A DNA stretch of 26,812 nucleotides from Anaeromyces robustus (taxonomy: Eukaryota; Neocallimastigomycota; Neocallimastigomycetes; Neocallimastigales; Neocallimastigaceae). The stretch lies in assembly GCA_002104895.1 (NCBI GenBank), contig MCFG01000210.1, positions 92,501 through 119,312 on the forward strand, written 5' to 3'. Position numbers and translations under genes: made by a program. The notes beneath the pieces were generated by a model. That model saw only the letters and a program-made list of their open reading frames with translations, was not told where the DNA came from and made no database searches. Every line of letters begins with the position of its first letter. The first letter of the stretch is position 1. Shown piece by piece: positions 1 to 13,000 of this stretch.

Positions 1-37
1 ATATATTTAATATCAGCTATAAATGATGATGATGATG

Positions 38-111
<74 letters not shown>

Positions 112-1141
112 TTTATTATAAATAATAGATTTTATTTTAAAAAATGATTAATAATCAATAATTATTAAAAAATGATATTATTAATAAGAAATTTATAAAA
201 CAATGATTAAATAATAAATTACATAAAACTTCTCTTGCGTATATTCCTAAAAAATCATTTAGAGGAAATTTTACTGGTGCAATTGGTTTTAAATATATAT
301 GAGATGCTTCATATATATCACTTTCTATTTTCATTATTCTTACTCTTTGACCATATTTTAAATTAATATTTTGACAAATTAAACTACCTAGTTTTACCTC
401 TAAAAAGAATAAATATATTTATTATACAATAATAATAATATAATAAAACAGTTAAATATATAAAATCAAAAAAATAATAAAAATATAATAATAATGTATT
501 CTAGATTCTTGATTCTCGAATAAAAAAAAATATTAATAATATTTACCTGATTCTTGAATATATGGTGTTGGCCATGCTATACCAACAGTCTTTATTATAA
601 TATAAAATTATATAAAGAATAACAATTATTTTATAATTATTAATATATGAAATATAATAAATAAATAAATAAATAAATAAAATAAATAAACAATATAAAT
701 ATATTAGTATATAAAATTTTTTATATATAATACTTGATGTTTGCTAGTACTGGAAGTGATATTTTCATCATCAGAATCAGAATCAATGTCATTTTCAGTA
801 TTATTATCATTATTGGTTTCATTATCATTATTATTTTCACCCAATTCAATAAAAACCGGTGTACCTGCACATATTCCTGATTTAATCATAACTCCCGCAT
901 TCATATAAGCTCTAATATATTTTGGTCTTGTATTTGATTTTGGTTTACTATTAATATCTAAATTTTCATTTGAATCATAACCTGCTGAAAAATCATAATT
1001 ATCGTTTATTGGTAAAGCTATAAATTCATCAGTAATTACTGAACTATTTTCAAGATCCATTACTGTTGAGGATATTCCTGAAGGTGAAAGTTTTGAAAGG
1101 CTGTGACTACTACGACCAGTATTTCTTCTACTTTTACCCAT
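1..1141 (-). CDS. AFG2/SPATA5-like AAA ATPase, N-terminal part (truncated at window edge)
   Basis: Proposed exons, each joined in frame by GT-AG introns: 1141-734, 589-547, 399-223 and 16-1, then off the left edge. The start is the ATG at 1141 (MGKSRRNTGRSS). A basic, Ser-rich leader is followed by KYIRAYMNAGVMIKSG and GTPVFIEL. Then comes an Asn/Asp/Glu acidic low-complexity insert, then VGIAWPTPYIQES across exon 2, and CQNINLKYGQRVRI in exon 3. This order resembles the double-psi beta-barrel N-domain of Cdc48-type AAA proteins, particularly AFG2/SPATA5, which act in pre-60S ribosome maturation by releasing shuttling factors. That role is family knowledge. The ATPase domains (Walker A and B) would lie outside the window and are not seen, so the assignment rests on the N-domain only. 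Reading exon 3 straight through instead would end the protein about 20 codons later, at a stop. The gene diverges from LAMTOR2. Confidence 0.6.
24..111. repeat. GAT/AAT trinucleotide microsatellite
   Basis: A few GAT units run into a long AAT array. It lies inside the proposed third intron (17-222) of the AAA gene and so is probably not translated. Confidence 0.9.
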
Positions 1142-1252
1142 TTTTCTATCTTATTTTATTTTCTTTTTTTTAATATTAATTTTAAAATAAAATTTAAGAT
1201 ATAATAATTTGTCAATATTTCTAATTTTAATATTATTATTTAATTTGTAATA

Positions 1253-1289
<37 letters not shown>

Positions 1290-2618
1290 CATTTTTAATT
1301 AAATATTATAACTAAATATTATATATTCGAATTTATATAAAAACAAAAAATAACTGTTACTAAATTTAAATGAAATGGATTTTAAATGAAATTTCAATAT
1401 AATTATAATAATTTTATATATCAAACTTTACTATATAACTTTACTATATAATTTTTAATTTATTAAATATTATTCATTTAAACATTCAAATTATTATTAT
1501 TATTATATTATTGTCATTGATTCATATTATTAATATTGCTATAGAAAAAAGATTTCAAATATTTTATTAAATGTAATATTCATTTTAAAAATATATTTAA
1601 TATTAAGTATTAAATTTATTATTAAAAATTGAATTCTTAAGATATAAAAAGATAGATATGAAATAACGTATAATATATTGTAAAAGATATTATAAAGCTA
1701 TGACATCAAAAATAATGTCGGTCAATATTTTGTTAAGTATGAAATAGAAAAACTTTTTTTTTTCAGTTTTATAATTTGAAAATTTGAAATTTTAATTTTT
1801 ATATTAACAAATGTTAAATGAATATGATTATTATACTATATTTATGGATTTCATTAAAAATGAATTCTTTTGCTTTATAGAAGGAAAACATAAATTATAC
1901 ATAAAAATTATTCAATTATAATTAATAAAATTCTTTACCTTTTATATATTAAAAAATGAATTTTGACAATTTTACTTTATATTATTTATATATATATATT
2001 AAATAAAATCTGTAATTTTTAAAAAAGTTATTCTGAATAATTGGTATTATTGAAAATTTTCTTTTACTATTATTTTTTTAATAATATTTAAAAATATTTT
2101 GTATTCTTTTATAATATTGTTTCTATTTCATTATTATTCTTTTTTATCAATTTCTTCTTTTAAAATTATATTTTATTTTAATATTAATATTTAATAATAA
2201 CAATAAAAATAATAAAATAAAAAATTAAAATTTATTTAAAATATATTTGGTAATATAATTGATTGTTTGTACTACGTAATATATTAAAAAATATTTTTTT
2301 AGAAAAAATAAAAATAATTAAATTAAACAGCATTTATTATTTTTTTTATATTTTATTATTTTAATTTTATTTTATTTTATTTTATTTTTCTAAATTATAA
2401 ATGAAAGAAAAATTCATTTAAATTATTGATAACAATAAATGAATATTACATAACAATATAGTACAATTGAACATAAAATAAATAAATAAAAAATAAAATA
2501 TAATATATTAAAATAGAAAAATATATAAAAATATTGTATTTATATTAATATAAAAAAATAAATAATTTAAAAGAATATAAAAAATAAAGATTTCAAAATA
2601 TATATATATAATAAAAAA
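1142..2618. other. Intergenic region between the divergent AAA and LAMTOR2 genes
   Basis: Very AT-rich, with a 33-nt A run at 1256-1288 about 115 nt upstream of the AAA start. No exon-like island or RNA gene was recognised. Promoters of both flanking genes must lie here, but no defined element can be named. Confidence 0.6.
1256..1288. repeat. 33-nt poly(A) tract upstream of the AAA gene
   Basis: An uninterrupted A run about 115 nt upstream of the start codon at 1141 (T on the gene strand). It may be a nucleosome-excluding element, but composition alone does not prove function. Confidence 0.7.
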
Positions 2619-3598
2619 ATGCTTAAGCCAAAAATTATTTCCGAAATTTTAAATCAAGTTTTATCTACTTCAATAAATACAGCACTGTAAATTCATTTTT
2701 TTATTTATTAAATTCATTATTTTTGATATTTTAATATAAATAAATTGAAATAATAATTTAATAAAAATATGTTTAAGCTATATCAATCTTAAAATATGAA
2801 ATTTATACTTAATTAATTTATATTTCATTTCTATTAAAAATAAAAAAAAAAATAATAAAAGTTTATTTAGTCAAGAAGGTTCATTATTAAGTTATGCAAC
2901 AAATAAATATAATAATATTGGTTCACCTGTACTTGTTTCATTAAAAGATCCATCAGAACCTTCAAAAATGATTGCTGCTATTAGTTCTAATGTATGGTCT
3001 GTATATAAAAATAATTGTTCACTTTGGTTTAACCAACAAAATCAAAACCAACAAAATCAAGATGATACATTAAATATGATATTTTTAGATTGTGAAGTAA
3101 GCTTGTTTAAGCAATGAAATTTAAAATATTTTATATTTAATTCTTTCTATATATAATATAATAGTTTATCATATATTTCATATGATTTTATTTATTACTT
3201 TTATTTATTATTAAATTACATATAATTATTTATTATTATATAAATATAAACAATATAATAATTATTTATTTTTAAAAGGAAGGAAAAGTAATAATATCGC
3301 AAGCAGGAAAATTATTAGTTGCTCTTGTCGGAAATAATAATACTGAAATTGGTTTATTAAAAATAAAAGTAAAAAAAATATATATAATATTTATATTTCT
3401 ATAGATCTTTTAATTTTAAAATATTCAAAAGATGTAAATTTCATGTATAGTTATTTATTTCTATTTTTTTTTTTTTTTTCTTTTATATTATTTTATTTTA
3501 TATCATTTTATTTACTGTTCCACTTAAATATACCTAAGATGAATACTCTTGTTAATTACTTTAACAATTCACTTCAATATATGGGAGCTGATAATTAG
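2619..3598 (+). CDS. Ragulator complex subunit LAMTOR2 (p14, roadblock/LC7 fold)
   Basis: Exons 2619-2686, 2862-3096, 3279-3368 and 3539-3598 join in frame into a 150-aa protein. It opens with MLKPKIISEILNQ and continues with EGSLLSYA, MIAAISSNVWSVYKNN, FLDCEEGKVIIS, GKLLVAL and GLLKIK, and ends with a short helix containing LVNYFNNSL. The order and spacing match animal LAMTOR2 (about 125 aa). In known systems this roadblock protein pairs with LAMTOR3 in the lysosomal Ragulator that anchors Rag GTPases for TORC1 signalling. The extra length is mainly a Gln/Asn-rich insert (NQQNQNQQNQ) near residues 80-92, in a loop before the last strands. Introns have GTAAAT, GTAAGC and GTAAAA donors. The last exon is only 20 codons and was placed by homology and phase, so it is slightly less certain. 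The gene converges on ARPC2. Confidence 0.88.
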
Positions 3599-5347
3599 TC
3601 TATTAATTAAAAAATATACATTCTAAGCAATATATATATTTATACAAGAATGCTTATAATATATCTATTTCAACTAAGAGAAGAAAAAAAAAAAGTATAT
3701 TACAATATTTATACCATTTATTCCATATTAAATATTATAAATTAATTATAATGAAAATAAATTGAAATAAAATAAATAAAAAAATAAAAAAAAATTAGAA
3801 AGCAAAATATATATATATATTTAAAATATGAATCAGTTTGAGATCTTTTTAAATAAAATTATATAAATTTATATTTGAAATGAATGGTTGGAATTACCGA
3901 AGTAGACAATTACAAAGTATTATTATTTTAATTATTAATATAAATTAGTGTTATTATTTAAAATTTTTTCTATATTTTATATTACCATATTTATATTATT
4001 AATTATAGTATATAAATATAATATATAAAGATAAAATAAATTTTATTTATGGTAATAAATAATGGTTTTCCTTACAGTTATTATTATATTCATAATAATA
4101 ATAATAATAACCTTTTTTACAAATATTAATAAAAATTGGGATGCATTATTCTAACTTTATAATATATTTTGTTTTGTTTTGTTTTTTTTGAGTAAAAAAT
4201 TTGATAAAATAGAAAAATTCATAAATAAAAAAAAAAAAAAGAAACACATATATATATATATATATATGTTTTCCTTTTTATTTTTCATTGTTTATAAAAA
4301 ACATTCTTATTATTTTCTATTATCCTCTTAAGTAAATATTCTTATTAAATATATAATATAGTTAGCATTTTTATTGATAATTAAATTGATATTTTAAATA
4401 TCTTTACTATATATATACTATTTAAAATTAAAAATCTTAAAATAATAAATATGCTAAACCAATATAAATAAATAATAAAAAAAAAATAAATAAATAAATA
4501 AATAAAGCCATATTAATCTTGTACATATCATAATATTATAAGTGTTATTTTTTTATAATAATCATATAAATATTTAAAAAAAAGTAATAAAAAAAAAATT
4601 TTTTTTATTATATTTTATTTTTTATTTTTATATTATTGATTGAAAATTATTTTTATAATATTTTTTTTTTGTTTTATTTTATTATTTTTTTTTATTTTGC
4701 TTAAGCAATATTTTACAATGATAAGCAATTTATTTCAAACGTAACTATGTGTTTATTGTTAATTAAAAATTATAGTTAACTAAATTCATAGTATATACAT
4801 ATTTTATGGAATCAATGATTATCAATTATGTTAAAATGGTTACTTATATTAATATTTCTTTTTTTTTTTTTTTTTAATTATTATTTTACTATTATCTGCT
4901 TTGAATACTTTAATTATAATATGGATATATAATAAAAGCTCATTTATTAATATTAATATTATTTATATTTTATTTCATTTTTTTTTTTTATTAATTTTTT
5001 TTTATATTTTTTTCATTAATTTTTTTATTATTATTTTATTTTTTGTTTTTTTGTTTTTTTTTTATTTTTTTTTATTAATTTTTATTATTATTACTATTTT
5101 TTATTTTTTATTTATTTTTTTTATTTATTTTGCTATTGTTATTATAGTCTTTCATTTTATTTAATAACTTTTTGATTTTATCACGTATCTGCTATTTATT
5201 TTATTTACCATTTTTATTTTTAATTATTATTTTATTATTTATTTATTGCTCTTATTTTTTATATGTTTTTATTGTATATTTATAAATAAAATGTTAATAT
5301 AAGCAAATATGTTTAATAAATTGCATAGTTCATATTTCATTAGCATT
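3599..5347. other. Intergenic region between convergent LAMTOR2 and ARPC2
   Basis: Homopolymers, short TA runs and a very T-rich stretch around 4975-5160 that is open in one frame only because it is TTT/ATT-rich. A slightly more complex patch at 3879-3920 can be read as MNGWNYRSRQLQS, but it has no supporting exon. No gene is called. Confidence 0.55.
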
Positions 5348-8009
5348 TCACTTGAATTTTCTGAAAGTTCTTCCACTATATAAAATAAAATTCATTATTA
5401 TTAAATAAGAAAGAATTATTTTATATAAAATAATAAAAAAAAAATACAAAAAAAATTAATAAAATAATATTTTTATATCTTACTCATTTATTTTTTTAAT
5501 AAAATTTTAATAATAAGTAAATATATAAAATTAATATTTGAACTTACGAGGCAGTCTTTTTCTCAATTTGGTCAAGAGCAACTTCTGGTTTAGCTCTATT
5601 CAATACCTTTAAGAAGCTATCAACTCTAGCTCTCATTCTTGAGTGCATATAAGCCTTTGAGCACTTAATGTGATAGTGAAGATAATCACGGAATAATGGA
5701 ATATTAGAGATAGTTTGTTCACGAACTGGTCCTTCAGTATAATGACGTGGGAAGAGTACTAATAATATAATAAAAGCAAAATAAAATAATTTAAAATATA
5801 TTAATATCTATTACTTATTATTTATATTATATTTTCATGCAATATATATATATATAATCTATTCATTATTGTTATTATATCAGAGTAAATAAACAAACAA
5901 ATAATAATAAAGTATAAAATATAAAATATAAAATATAAAATATAAAATATAAAATATAAAATATAAAATATTAATATTAAAAAAAATTATTATATATTAT
6001 TATCTATATATACCAAAAGTAACGTAATTGATATCTTCTGAATCACGTAAAGTGTTTAAATTTCTTAATTCAAGTGGTGGTTCCTTACTGAATAAAACTT
6101 GTGGTGCAGTTTGAACAGCTGGTTGTCTTCTAGCATCAGCAAATTCCTTTTATTTTTATATTATTTTGTATTAATATAAATATTAATATTCAATTTTTGA
6201 TTTAATGTATTATAACATTTTTATAAGAAAAAAAAAATAATAGTATATATATATAAATTAAGTATTTAAACATATATTAATAAATAAAAAAAAATTTATT
6301 TATATATTAATTTTTAAAATCTTCATGATAGCTTATTTATTTTATATATTTTATAACAAAATACAATTATTAATTTTCATAAAAAAATATATATATAGAG
6401 TATATATTAAATTTATATTACTTGTAAGAAAACTTTTCCAAAGATTTTATCAGTATCTTCCTTAAATTCAGTTGAGAAAATAACTGTAACATGATCTTGA
6501 AGTGCAAAAACGTATATACTTTCGTTATCTCTGTATGGAACTTCCATAATTTCTGTGGTTTGTTTATTTTCTTGAGCAATGAATGCTTTTTCAAATGGAG
6601 CAGCAAGAAGATTTCTCTTCAAAAGAGAAAACTTTTTGTATAAAGCATCTTTTTTTTTTATTTTTTATTTTATTTTATTTTATTTTATTTTATATTTCAT
6701 TTTTTGTAACATAAAAATATTTTAAATAATAATAATATTTATTAAAATTTATAATATTTTTTGTAACATAAAAATATTTTAAATAATAATAATATTTATT
6801 AAAATTTATAATATTTTTTGTAATTGTTTTAATGTTATTTTTTATAAAAAAAATATAATTATTATTAATGAAATTTTAATAGAAATAATATTTATAATAT
6901 TTCTATTAATATATTAAATATTTCTAATATCTTTTTTTTTTACCTCTTTCTTCTTCAGTAGCTGGTAAATCTTGTTGATTAAGACAAATAGAGAAATCAT
7001 AACCACTTTCTGGTTCAACGATGTATGGTCCATATTCTCTTCTTAAAACTTCATCAGCACCAAATTTAACAAGTTGTGAATAACCATTCATTGAAATGGA
7101 TAAAACAACATATCCTTCCTTTTTAGAAGAAGTTAAGTGATATATGACTCCATCAAGATCAGCTAATTGTTCTGTAATGTTATCAGCTTTTTCATCAGTA
7201 CTTTTAAATTATTTATTTCAAATTATTAAAAAAGAAATCATTATAATAATAGATCATAAAAATATAAAACGATATTATAAAAAATAATAATATTAATATA
7301 CTTGTTTAAATATAAATAGAAAGGTTTTTTTTATTTTAAAAGATTTAATTAAAAATGCTTTTTGCAGGTTTGTTATATATTTATTATACGTTTTATTTAT
7401 TTATTTATATAAACGAAAATTGTATAACTTTTATGTAATATACATTTTGCTTTATTTTTATTTTTACTTTATATAAATAAAATATTCATCATTCAACATT
7501 TATTAATTTATTAGTATTTAAATAAATATTGAATTATTATTGATTTAAATTAAATTAACTTCTTGTCATGTTAATAAAAAAAATACTGTTATAATAAGTT
7601 ATAATAAATATATTTTTTATAAATACTGTTATTTATTTAAAATATTAATATTTATTTATAAATATATTAATGTATTAATTTTAACATTAATTCATTAATA
7701 TATATTATATTTTTATTGAAATTATAAATATTAATTAAACTTGAAAAACATTTTCTTTTTTTTTTTTTTTTTTTTTTTTTTATTATTATTAGTATTATTA
7801 TTATTTTATTTTTTATTTTTTTGCTTATGATTTGTATATATTTAAATTTTATAATTTAATAATTTATTTATTATTTTTTAACTGTTTGTTATAATTAATA
7901 AAAGTTCCTTTCATTTATTTATATACTTTAGTTTATATTTTATTTACCTAGAAAAAGCTTGAGCAATTTTTTCATAAATAATCTTATTATGAACTTCTAA
8001 TAAAATCAT
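5348..8009 (-). CDS. Arp2/3 complex subunit 2 (ARPC2, p34-Arc)
   Basis: Six exons: 8009-7948, 7200-6944, 6648-6422, 6146-6014, 5758-5548 and 5375-5348. All phases agree and give 305 aa, against 300 in human ARPC2. Diagnostic segments in order are [135 protein letters not shown] and the basic tail [12 protein letters not shown]2 and ARPC4 form the structural core of Arp2/3, which nucleates branched actin and contacts the mother filament. The first intron (7201-7947) is the longest in the window. The third carries a 57-bp tandem duplication neighbour (intron 2) and intron 4 a 7-nt repeat. The final exon is only 28 nt. No key segment is missing, so the gene looks functional. Confidence 0.96.
5913..5968. 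repeat. Seven-nucleotide tandem repeat (TATAAAA, about 8 units)
   Basis: Perfect TATAAAA units lie inside ARPC2 intron 4 (6013-5759). It is a simple intronic minisatellite; the resemblance to a TATA element is compositional. Confidence 0.9.
6700..6823. repeat. 57-bp direct tandem duplication in ARPC2 intron 2
   Basis: The segment starting TTTTTTGTAACATAAA at 6700 recurs exactly 57 nt later, at 6757, with no mismatch seen. A partial third copy begins at 6814. Perfect identity in AT-rich, unconstrained DNA points to a recent duplication. Confidence 0.9.
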
Positions 8010-9518
8010 TTTAATTCTTTTTTTTTATTAATTAATTATTAATTAACAACAAACTAACTAAAGTTATTTTTAAATAAAAAGATTTTTTAAAAATTTAGAA
8101 ATATAAATATATAATATTGAATAATTAATATACAATTAAAAAATTTAATTAATTTTATAATAATTAAATTTTTAATCTAATCGAAGTATAATTAACAAAA
8201 AATAAATATATAATTTTTATTATTTATTATTTATTATTTATTATTAAAATAAAAATAATGTAATAAAAAATTACAAAAAAATTTAAAAATGTAATTAAAA
8301 ATGTAATTAATATTTAATTAATGTAATATCAATATTAAAAAAAATTAAAAAAAAATAATTAATGAAATTTTAAAAATTTTTTAATATATTTCTTATCAAT
8401 TTATATTTATATGGTTATTACATATAATTATATGTAATATTAATGTTGTTTAATATCAGTACGCTGTTATTATTTAATAGTATTTTAAACTATAGTTTAA
8501 AATACCATTAAACCACATTTATAATTTAAAAATATATGTATTTTATTTAAACTGAATAAAATATTTTTAAATATACAACATCAATAAGTATTAAAAAAAA
8601 AAAAAGTCTTTTTTTTAATACTCATAATAATCATAATATATCAATTATGTCTTTCTACTCACTTCATTTTTAATATTTAATATATAAATATTACCACTTT
8701 TTTATTTAATAAATACTCTTTTTTAGACTAGGATTAATTTTTATTTAAAATAATTAATTTAATTTAATAAATATTATCATAAATAAAAATTATTTTAATG
8801 ACGATTAATTATTAAATATCAAAATTAAATAACACATTAATATATAATATAAAACTATAAAAGTAACAAACAATATATATAACAAATAACTTTTTCCTTT
8901 TTCGAAAATACTGATAAAATTGTATTTAATATTTATAAAATCACAAAGTTTTAAATCCTTTTTTAATCAAAATAATAATAATAGATGATGTTATCGAATA
9001 TTAATAATGATATACTAAATAAAACAAATTTTCAATCCTTTTTAGTGTATTTAATAATAAATATATTTAATTTTCACTAAACTCCAAGAATAAAAAAAAA
9101 ATAGATATATATATATACCAAAACCTTTTACAAATAATAAAATGATTTTGTATTCAAAAAGCAATTATATACTTGATATTATTTTTTTTATTTATTTTTT
9201 TTTTTATTTTTGTTTTTTATTTGTTTTTATTTTTTTTTTATTTTTTTTTTTTTTTTTTTTTTGGTTTTTGGTTTTTGTTTTTTTTTTTTTTTTTATTATT
9301 ATTATTTATTTACTAATATGTTTTTTATTTATATTTATTTTTTTTCTGTTATTTTTATTATTTTTTATGTTATTCTTTTTAACGATATTTTAATTTAAAG
9401 TTTATCGTTACTTATTTTGTGAATATATATATATATATTTCTTCTTCATTAATGTGGTATATTTAAGAAGACTTTTTACAATTATTTTTTATTTATTTAT
9501 TGGTTTTTATATTTTTTT
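8010..9518. other. Intergenic region between ARPC2 and the Stf2-like gene
   Basis: The ARPC2 5' flank plus long poly(T) and mixed AT. The 9180-9370 stretch is almost pure T with scattered A and G, and is open in two plus-strand frames only for that reason. No exon-like segment is recognised. Confidence 0.6.
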
Positions 9519-10053
9519 TTACTTAGCATTCTTAATTTTTTCATATTCCTTGTCGTCTATAACCTTTTATAATTAAATATTAAAAAAAATATTATATATA
9601 AATAAAAATTAAATTATTACCATTACTGTAATTTTTTTTTATAATTATATTATCTTTTTTTAATTTTATAAAAAAATAATATTTGTTTAATTTATATAAT
9701 ATAATATGAAATCAATTTACTTGAATTTTATTTCCTCCTTGTTGTTTTGGTTCATAGGCATCTTCGTAGTTCTTAATTTCATCATCAATAGAACCCCAGT
9801 TACCTTTACCAGCACCATTTTTATTTGGAGAACCTCTAAGGTCTCTAAGACCGCATCTATATTGAAAGAATTTTATTTAAAAAAAGTTTTTAGTATTTTA
9901 ATAATTATATAAATAAGCATATTATATAAACAAACATATTATATAAACAAATAAATAAGTAAATAAATAAATTAATAAATATAAACATTTTATTTATTAC
10001 CTTTGTAAATGCTTGTCTTGACCAGAAACTGGAACATGCTTAGTCTTAGTCAT
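9519..10053 (-). CDS. Stf2-like (HABP4/SERBP1-type) small protein, copy 1
   Basis: Exons 10053-10001, 9856-9721 and 9563-9519 join in phase into 77 aa. It begins MTKTKHVPVSGQDKHLQR, continues with CGLRDLRG, SPNKNGAGKGNWGS and DDEIKNYEDAYEP, and ends EKIKNAK. The core GxGKGNWG...DEI is the hallmark of the small hydrophilic Stf2/Tfs-type proteins and of the HABP4/PAI-RBP1 RNA-binding family. Yeast Stf2 is a small hydrophilin linked to ATP synthase regulation and desiccation tolerance; which role applies here is unknown. The protein has no membrane segment, signal peptide or enzyme motif. Its codons are less AT-biased than the surroundings, as expected of a highly expressed gene. It is paralogous to 14787-15086, with about 51 of 63 aligned residues identical, and the two are head to head across a 4.7-kb spacer. 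Confidence 0.82.
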
Positions 10054-13000
10054 TTTGGCTTATTTAATATTTAAAAATTTTATATAAAATATTTCTTAAA
10101 AAAAAATATTACTTATTTGTTTATTTTTTATTTCAATTATAATTAAAAAATAACAGTTTTTATAAAAGTTTTAAAATATTTTTAAGTACTTTTTGTTTCT
10201 ATTTATTCTTTTTTTTTTTTTTTTTTTTTTTTATTATTATATTATTAATATAAAAAATGTTTTATTAAAAGATTTTAATTAATTAATATATTTATTAATT
10301 ATTAAATACTTAAATTAATAAATTATAATTATAAATAGAATTTTTTATTAAAATATTTTTAAGATTATTAATAACACTTTTTAAAGTTTTAACAGTGACC
10401 AATAAATCATTTAAAAATAAATATTTATATATATATATATATATTGAAAATATCATTTATTAAATAACATTAATCAAAGTGTTTATTTTATTTTATTTTT
10501 ATATTATTTTATTTTATTATATTTTATTATATCAAAACAATAGAAAGATAGATTAATCCAAATCCAAAAATAAAATTATTAGTATTACATTTTACTATAA
10601 TTTAATACTCTTTTCTTTGTTATTTATTATAATAATTATTATAATAAATATTAAAATCTTTATTATTACTAATAAAGCATAGCAATTGTTTTTTTTTTGT
10701 TTTGTTTTTTTTTATCGTTTTTTGTTTTTCACTTTTTTATATTATTATTATAATTATGATTATGGTTATGGTTAATATATTTTTAAAAAAAGTTAACTAT
10801 AATAATAATTTATACATTTATTATATAAATTATAAATATATGTTATTATATATAATTATAATTTATTTATTATATGTATTAGTGATATATCATACAACTT
10901 AAAAAAAAGTTTATTTAATATTTATCTAATGCTACAAAAAAGCTAAAAAATTATTTTATATTACAATAATTGATAAGTAATTAATTAAAAAATTTAAACT
11001 ATTATTATAATAATATTAATTTTAATATCAATAAAATGAAATAAGAATGAAGGATTAATGAAATATAAATTATTAATGAAATAGTAATAATTAATTATAT
11101 TTATTAATTAATAAAATAAGAGACTATTTATAAAAAAAAAAAAAAAAAAAAAAAGTATTGTTCCTCAATTAAGACTATAATAAAAAATTAATATTAAAAA
11201 GAATGTAACTATTATTTTACTAATTAAAAACTTTTATATTAATGATATTTTTATAATTAATTTTGGCTCTAAATAATATTTAAAAAAGGAATATTTATAA
11301 TAAGCATTAATTTATATATCATCTATTACAAACACTTATAAAACATTTATTAATATATTAATGTTATTCAATATTTAAATATTATTATTATATATTGTTC
11401 GAATAAAAATTTGATACATATAATCATTATATTTATATCAAATCCAACCCATTTTTTATAAGAAATTTTTTATCTGTTTATAATAAATAAATATTAAATA
11501 TCACATTTATAGTTTATATTAAATATTGGATTGATATTTATATTTATATTTACTATTAAATTTATTAATTCTTTATTTCTTTTAATTTTTTTTTTTTTTA
11601 ATATTATCCCAGACATGATTAATTTCTTCCCTTAATAATTCATTCATATAATCATGTGCTATTTTTAAATTGATTCCTTTCTATATCTTTTAGTATATTA
11701 TTTTTTTTAGCTATTTTAACTATTGATATAAATAATTATTATAATCTTTATTACTGCCTTTATTTTATTTTTACTTTTCTATTAATATAACATTTTTTTT
11801 AAAATTTTCCTTATATTTGATTATATATACTAATTTCATAAAAAAGAAATTATTTCAAATAAATCAAAGTATTCAATTTTATTTTTTTTTTATTTTTAAT
11901 AAAAAAAAACTTTTTACCTTAAAATATTGATTTTTTGTTTTTTCTTTTTAATAATAATAACAATATTTTTGATACATTTAAGATAGAATTAGAATTCTAA
12001 AAAAACGGTTAACAAAATATTTCTAATTGAGTATAATTAATTAATTATATATTTATTTGTTATGATAATAAAGTTATATAATAGTATATAACTTTATTAT
12101 ATTATATCATTATATTTATAATATATAAGTAATATATTTATTAATATTTCTATAAATGTAAATTAAAGTTTTTATATGGTATATTTTATACAAACTATAA
12201 AAACAATAATTGAAAAATAAAAATATAAGCAAAATAAAAAAAATTTTTTTAACACTATTATTTATTTCTTTTTCAAAAAAAATATGTATTACTTTCATAT
12301 ATATATTAGTTAATAAAAAAATAAACAAAAATCTTTATTGATTTTTCTTAATATTAAAGAATGTAAATATCACAGAATAAAGTGGATTAATTCTATTATT
12401 TTTATATTCATTGAATATGATTATATTATTTTCTATATTTACATAATTATAATTATATGTATAATTTTTCATATTGAATATTCCTTAATAATTAAATATA
12501 TTGTCATTATTTATTGCTATTTATTAACTATATATAGATATATTTATAAATACAAAATTGATTATACATTTCATCATTATATAATAACTTTTTGAGTTTA
12601 TATCATTTTTTTTTAGAGTAACTACAATTATTATTAATAATCATATATTTACAGTCAAGATTATCATATTATCAATATTAATATATAAAAATATATTGTT
12701 ATTTTTGATCAAAATCAATATCATTTTTAATTATTTTTAAAGAAAATAAAATGATAATAATGATAATAATTTGTTAACCGATAATTTATTTTTTCATATT
12801 ATTTATTTTAAGATTTAAATTAATAAATAATCTTATTTGTAGTATTACAAATAATTTGTTTTTTTTATTAATTATTAAATAATTTGTTTTTTTTTTATTA
12901 ATTATTTTTTTATAAATACTTAATTTTATATTACTATTAATTAGTTGAAATTATAAATATTTATTATGATTTTACCAATTACAATCAGCTGTTACAACTA

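Noticed and set aside
4901-5164. 87-codon plus-strand open frame, Phe/Ile-rich
   Set aside because: Made of TTT/ATT/TTA codons from T-rich simple sequence; it resembles a membrane protein only by composition.
5913-5968. TATAAAA repeats as promoter TATA boxes
   Set aside because: They lie inside an ARPC2 intron and form a simple tandem repeat.
9142-9398. Overlapping Phe-rich plus-strand open frames
   Set aside because: Almost pure poly(T); open in two frames at once and without any motif.
9706-9912. 68-codon plus-strand open frame
   Set aside because: Antisense to exon 2 of Stf2-like copy 1 (9856-9721), whose minus-strand reading is conserved with copy 2.
10702-10902. 66-codon plus-strand open frame
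   Set aside because: Low complexity (ATT/TAT/TTT codons) and no conserved feature.
12116-12595. Two adjacent open frames (minus 12328-12116, plus 12338-12595), I/Y/N/K/F-rich
   Set aside because: Composition is that expected from random AT-rich DNA; no motif, no supporting introns or neighbours.
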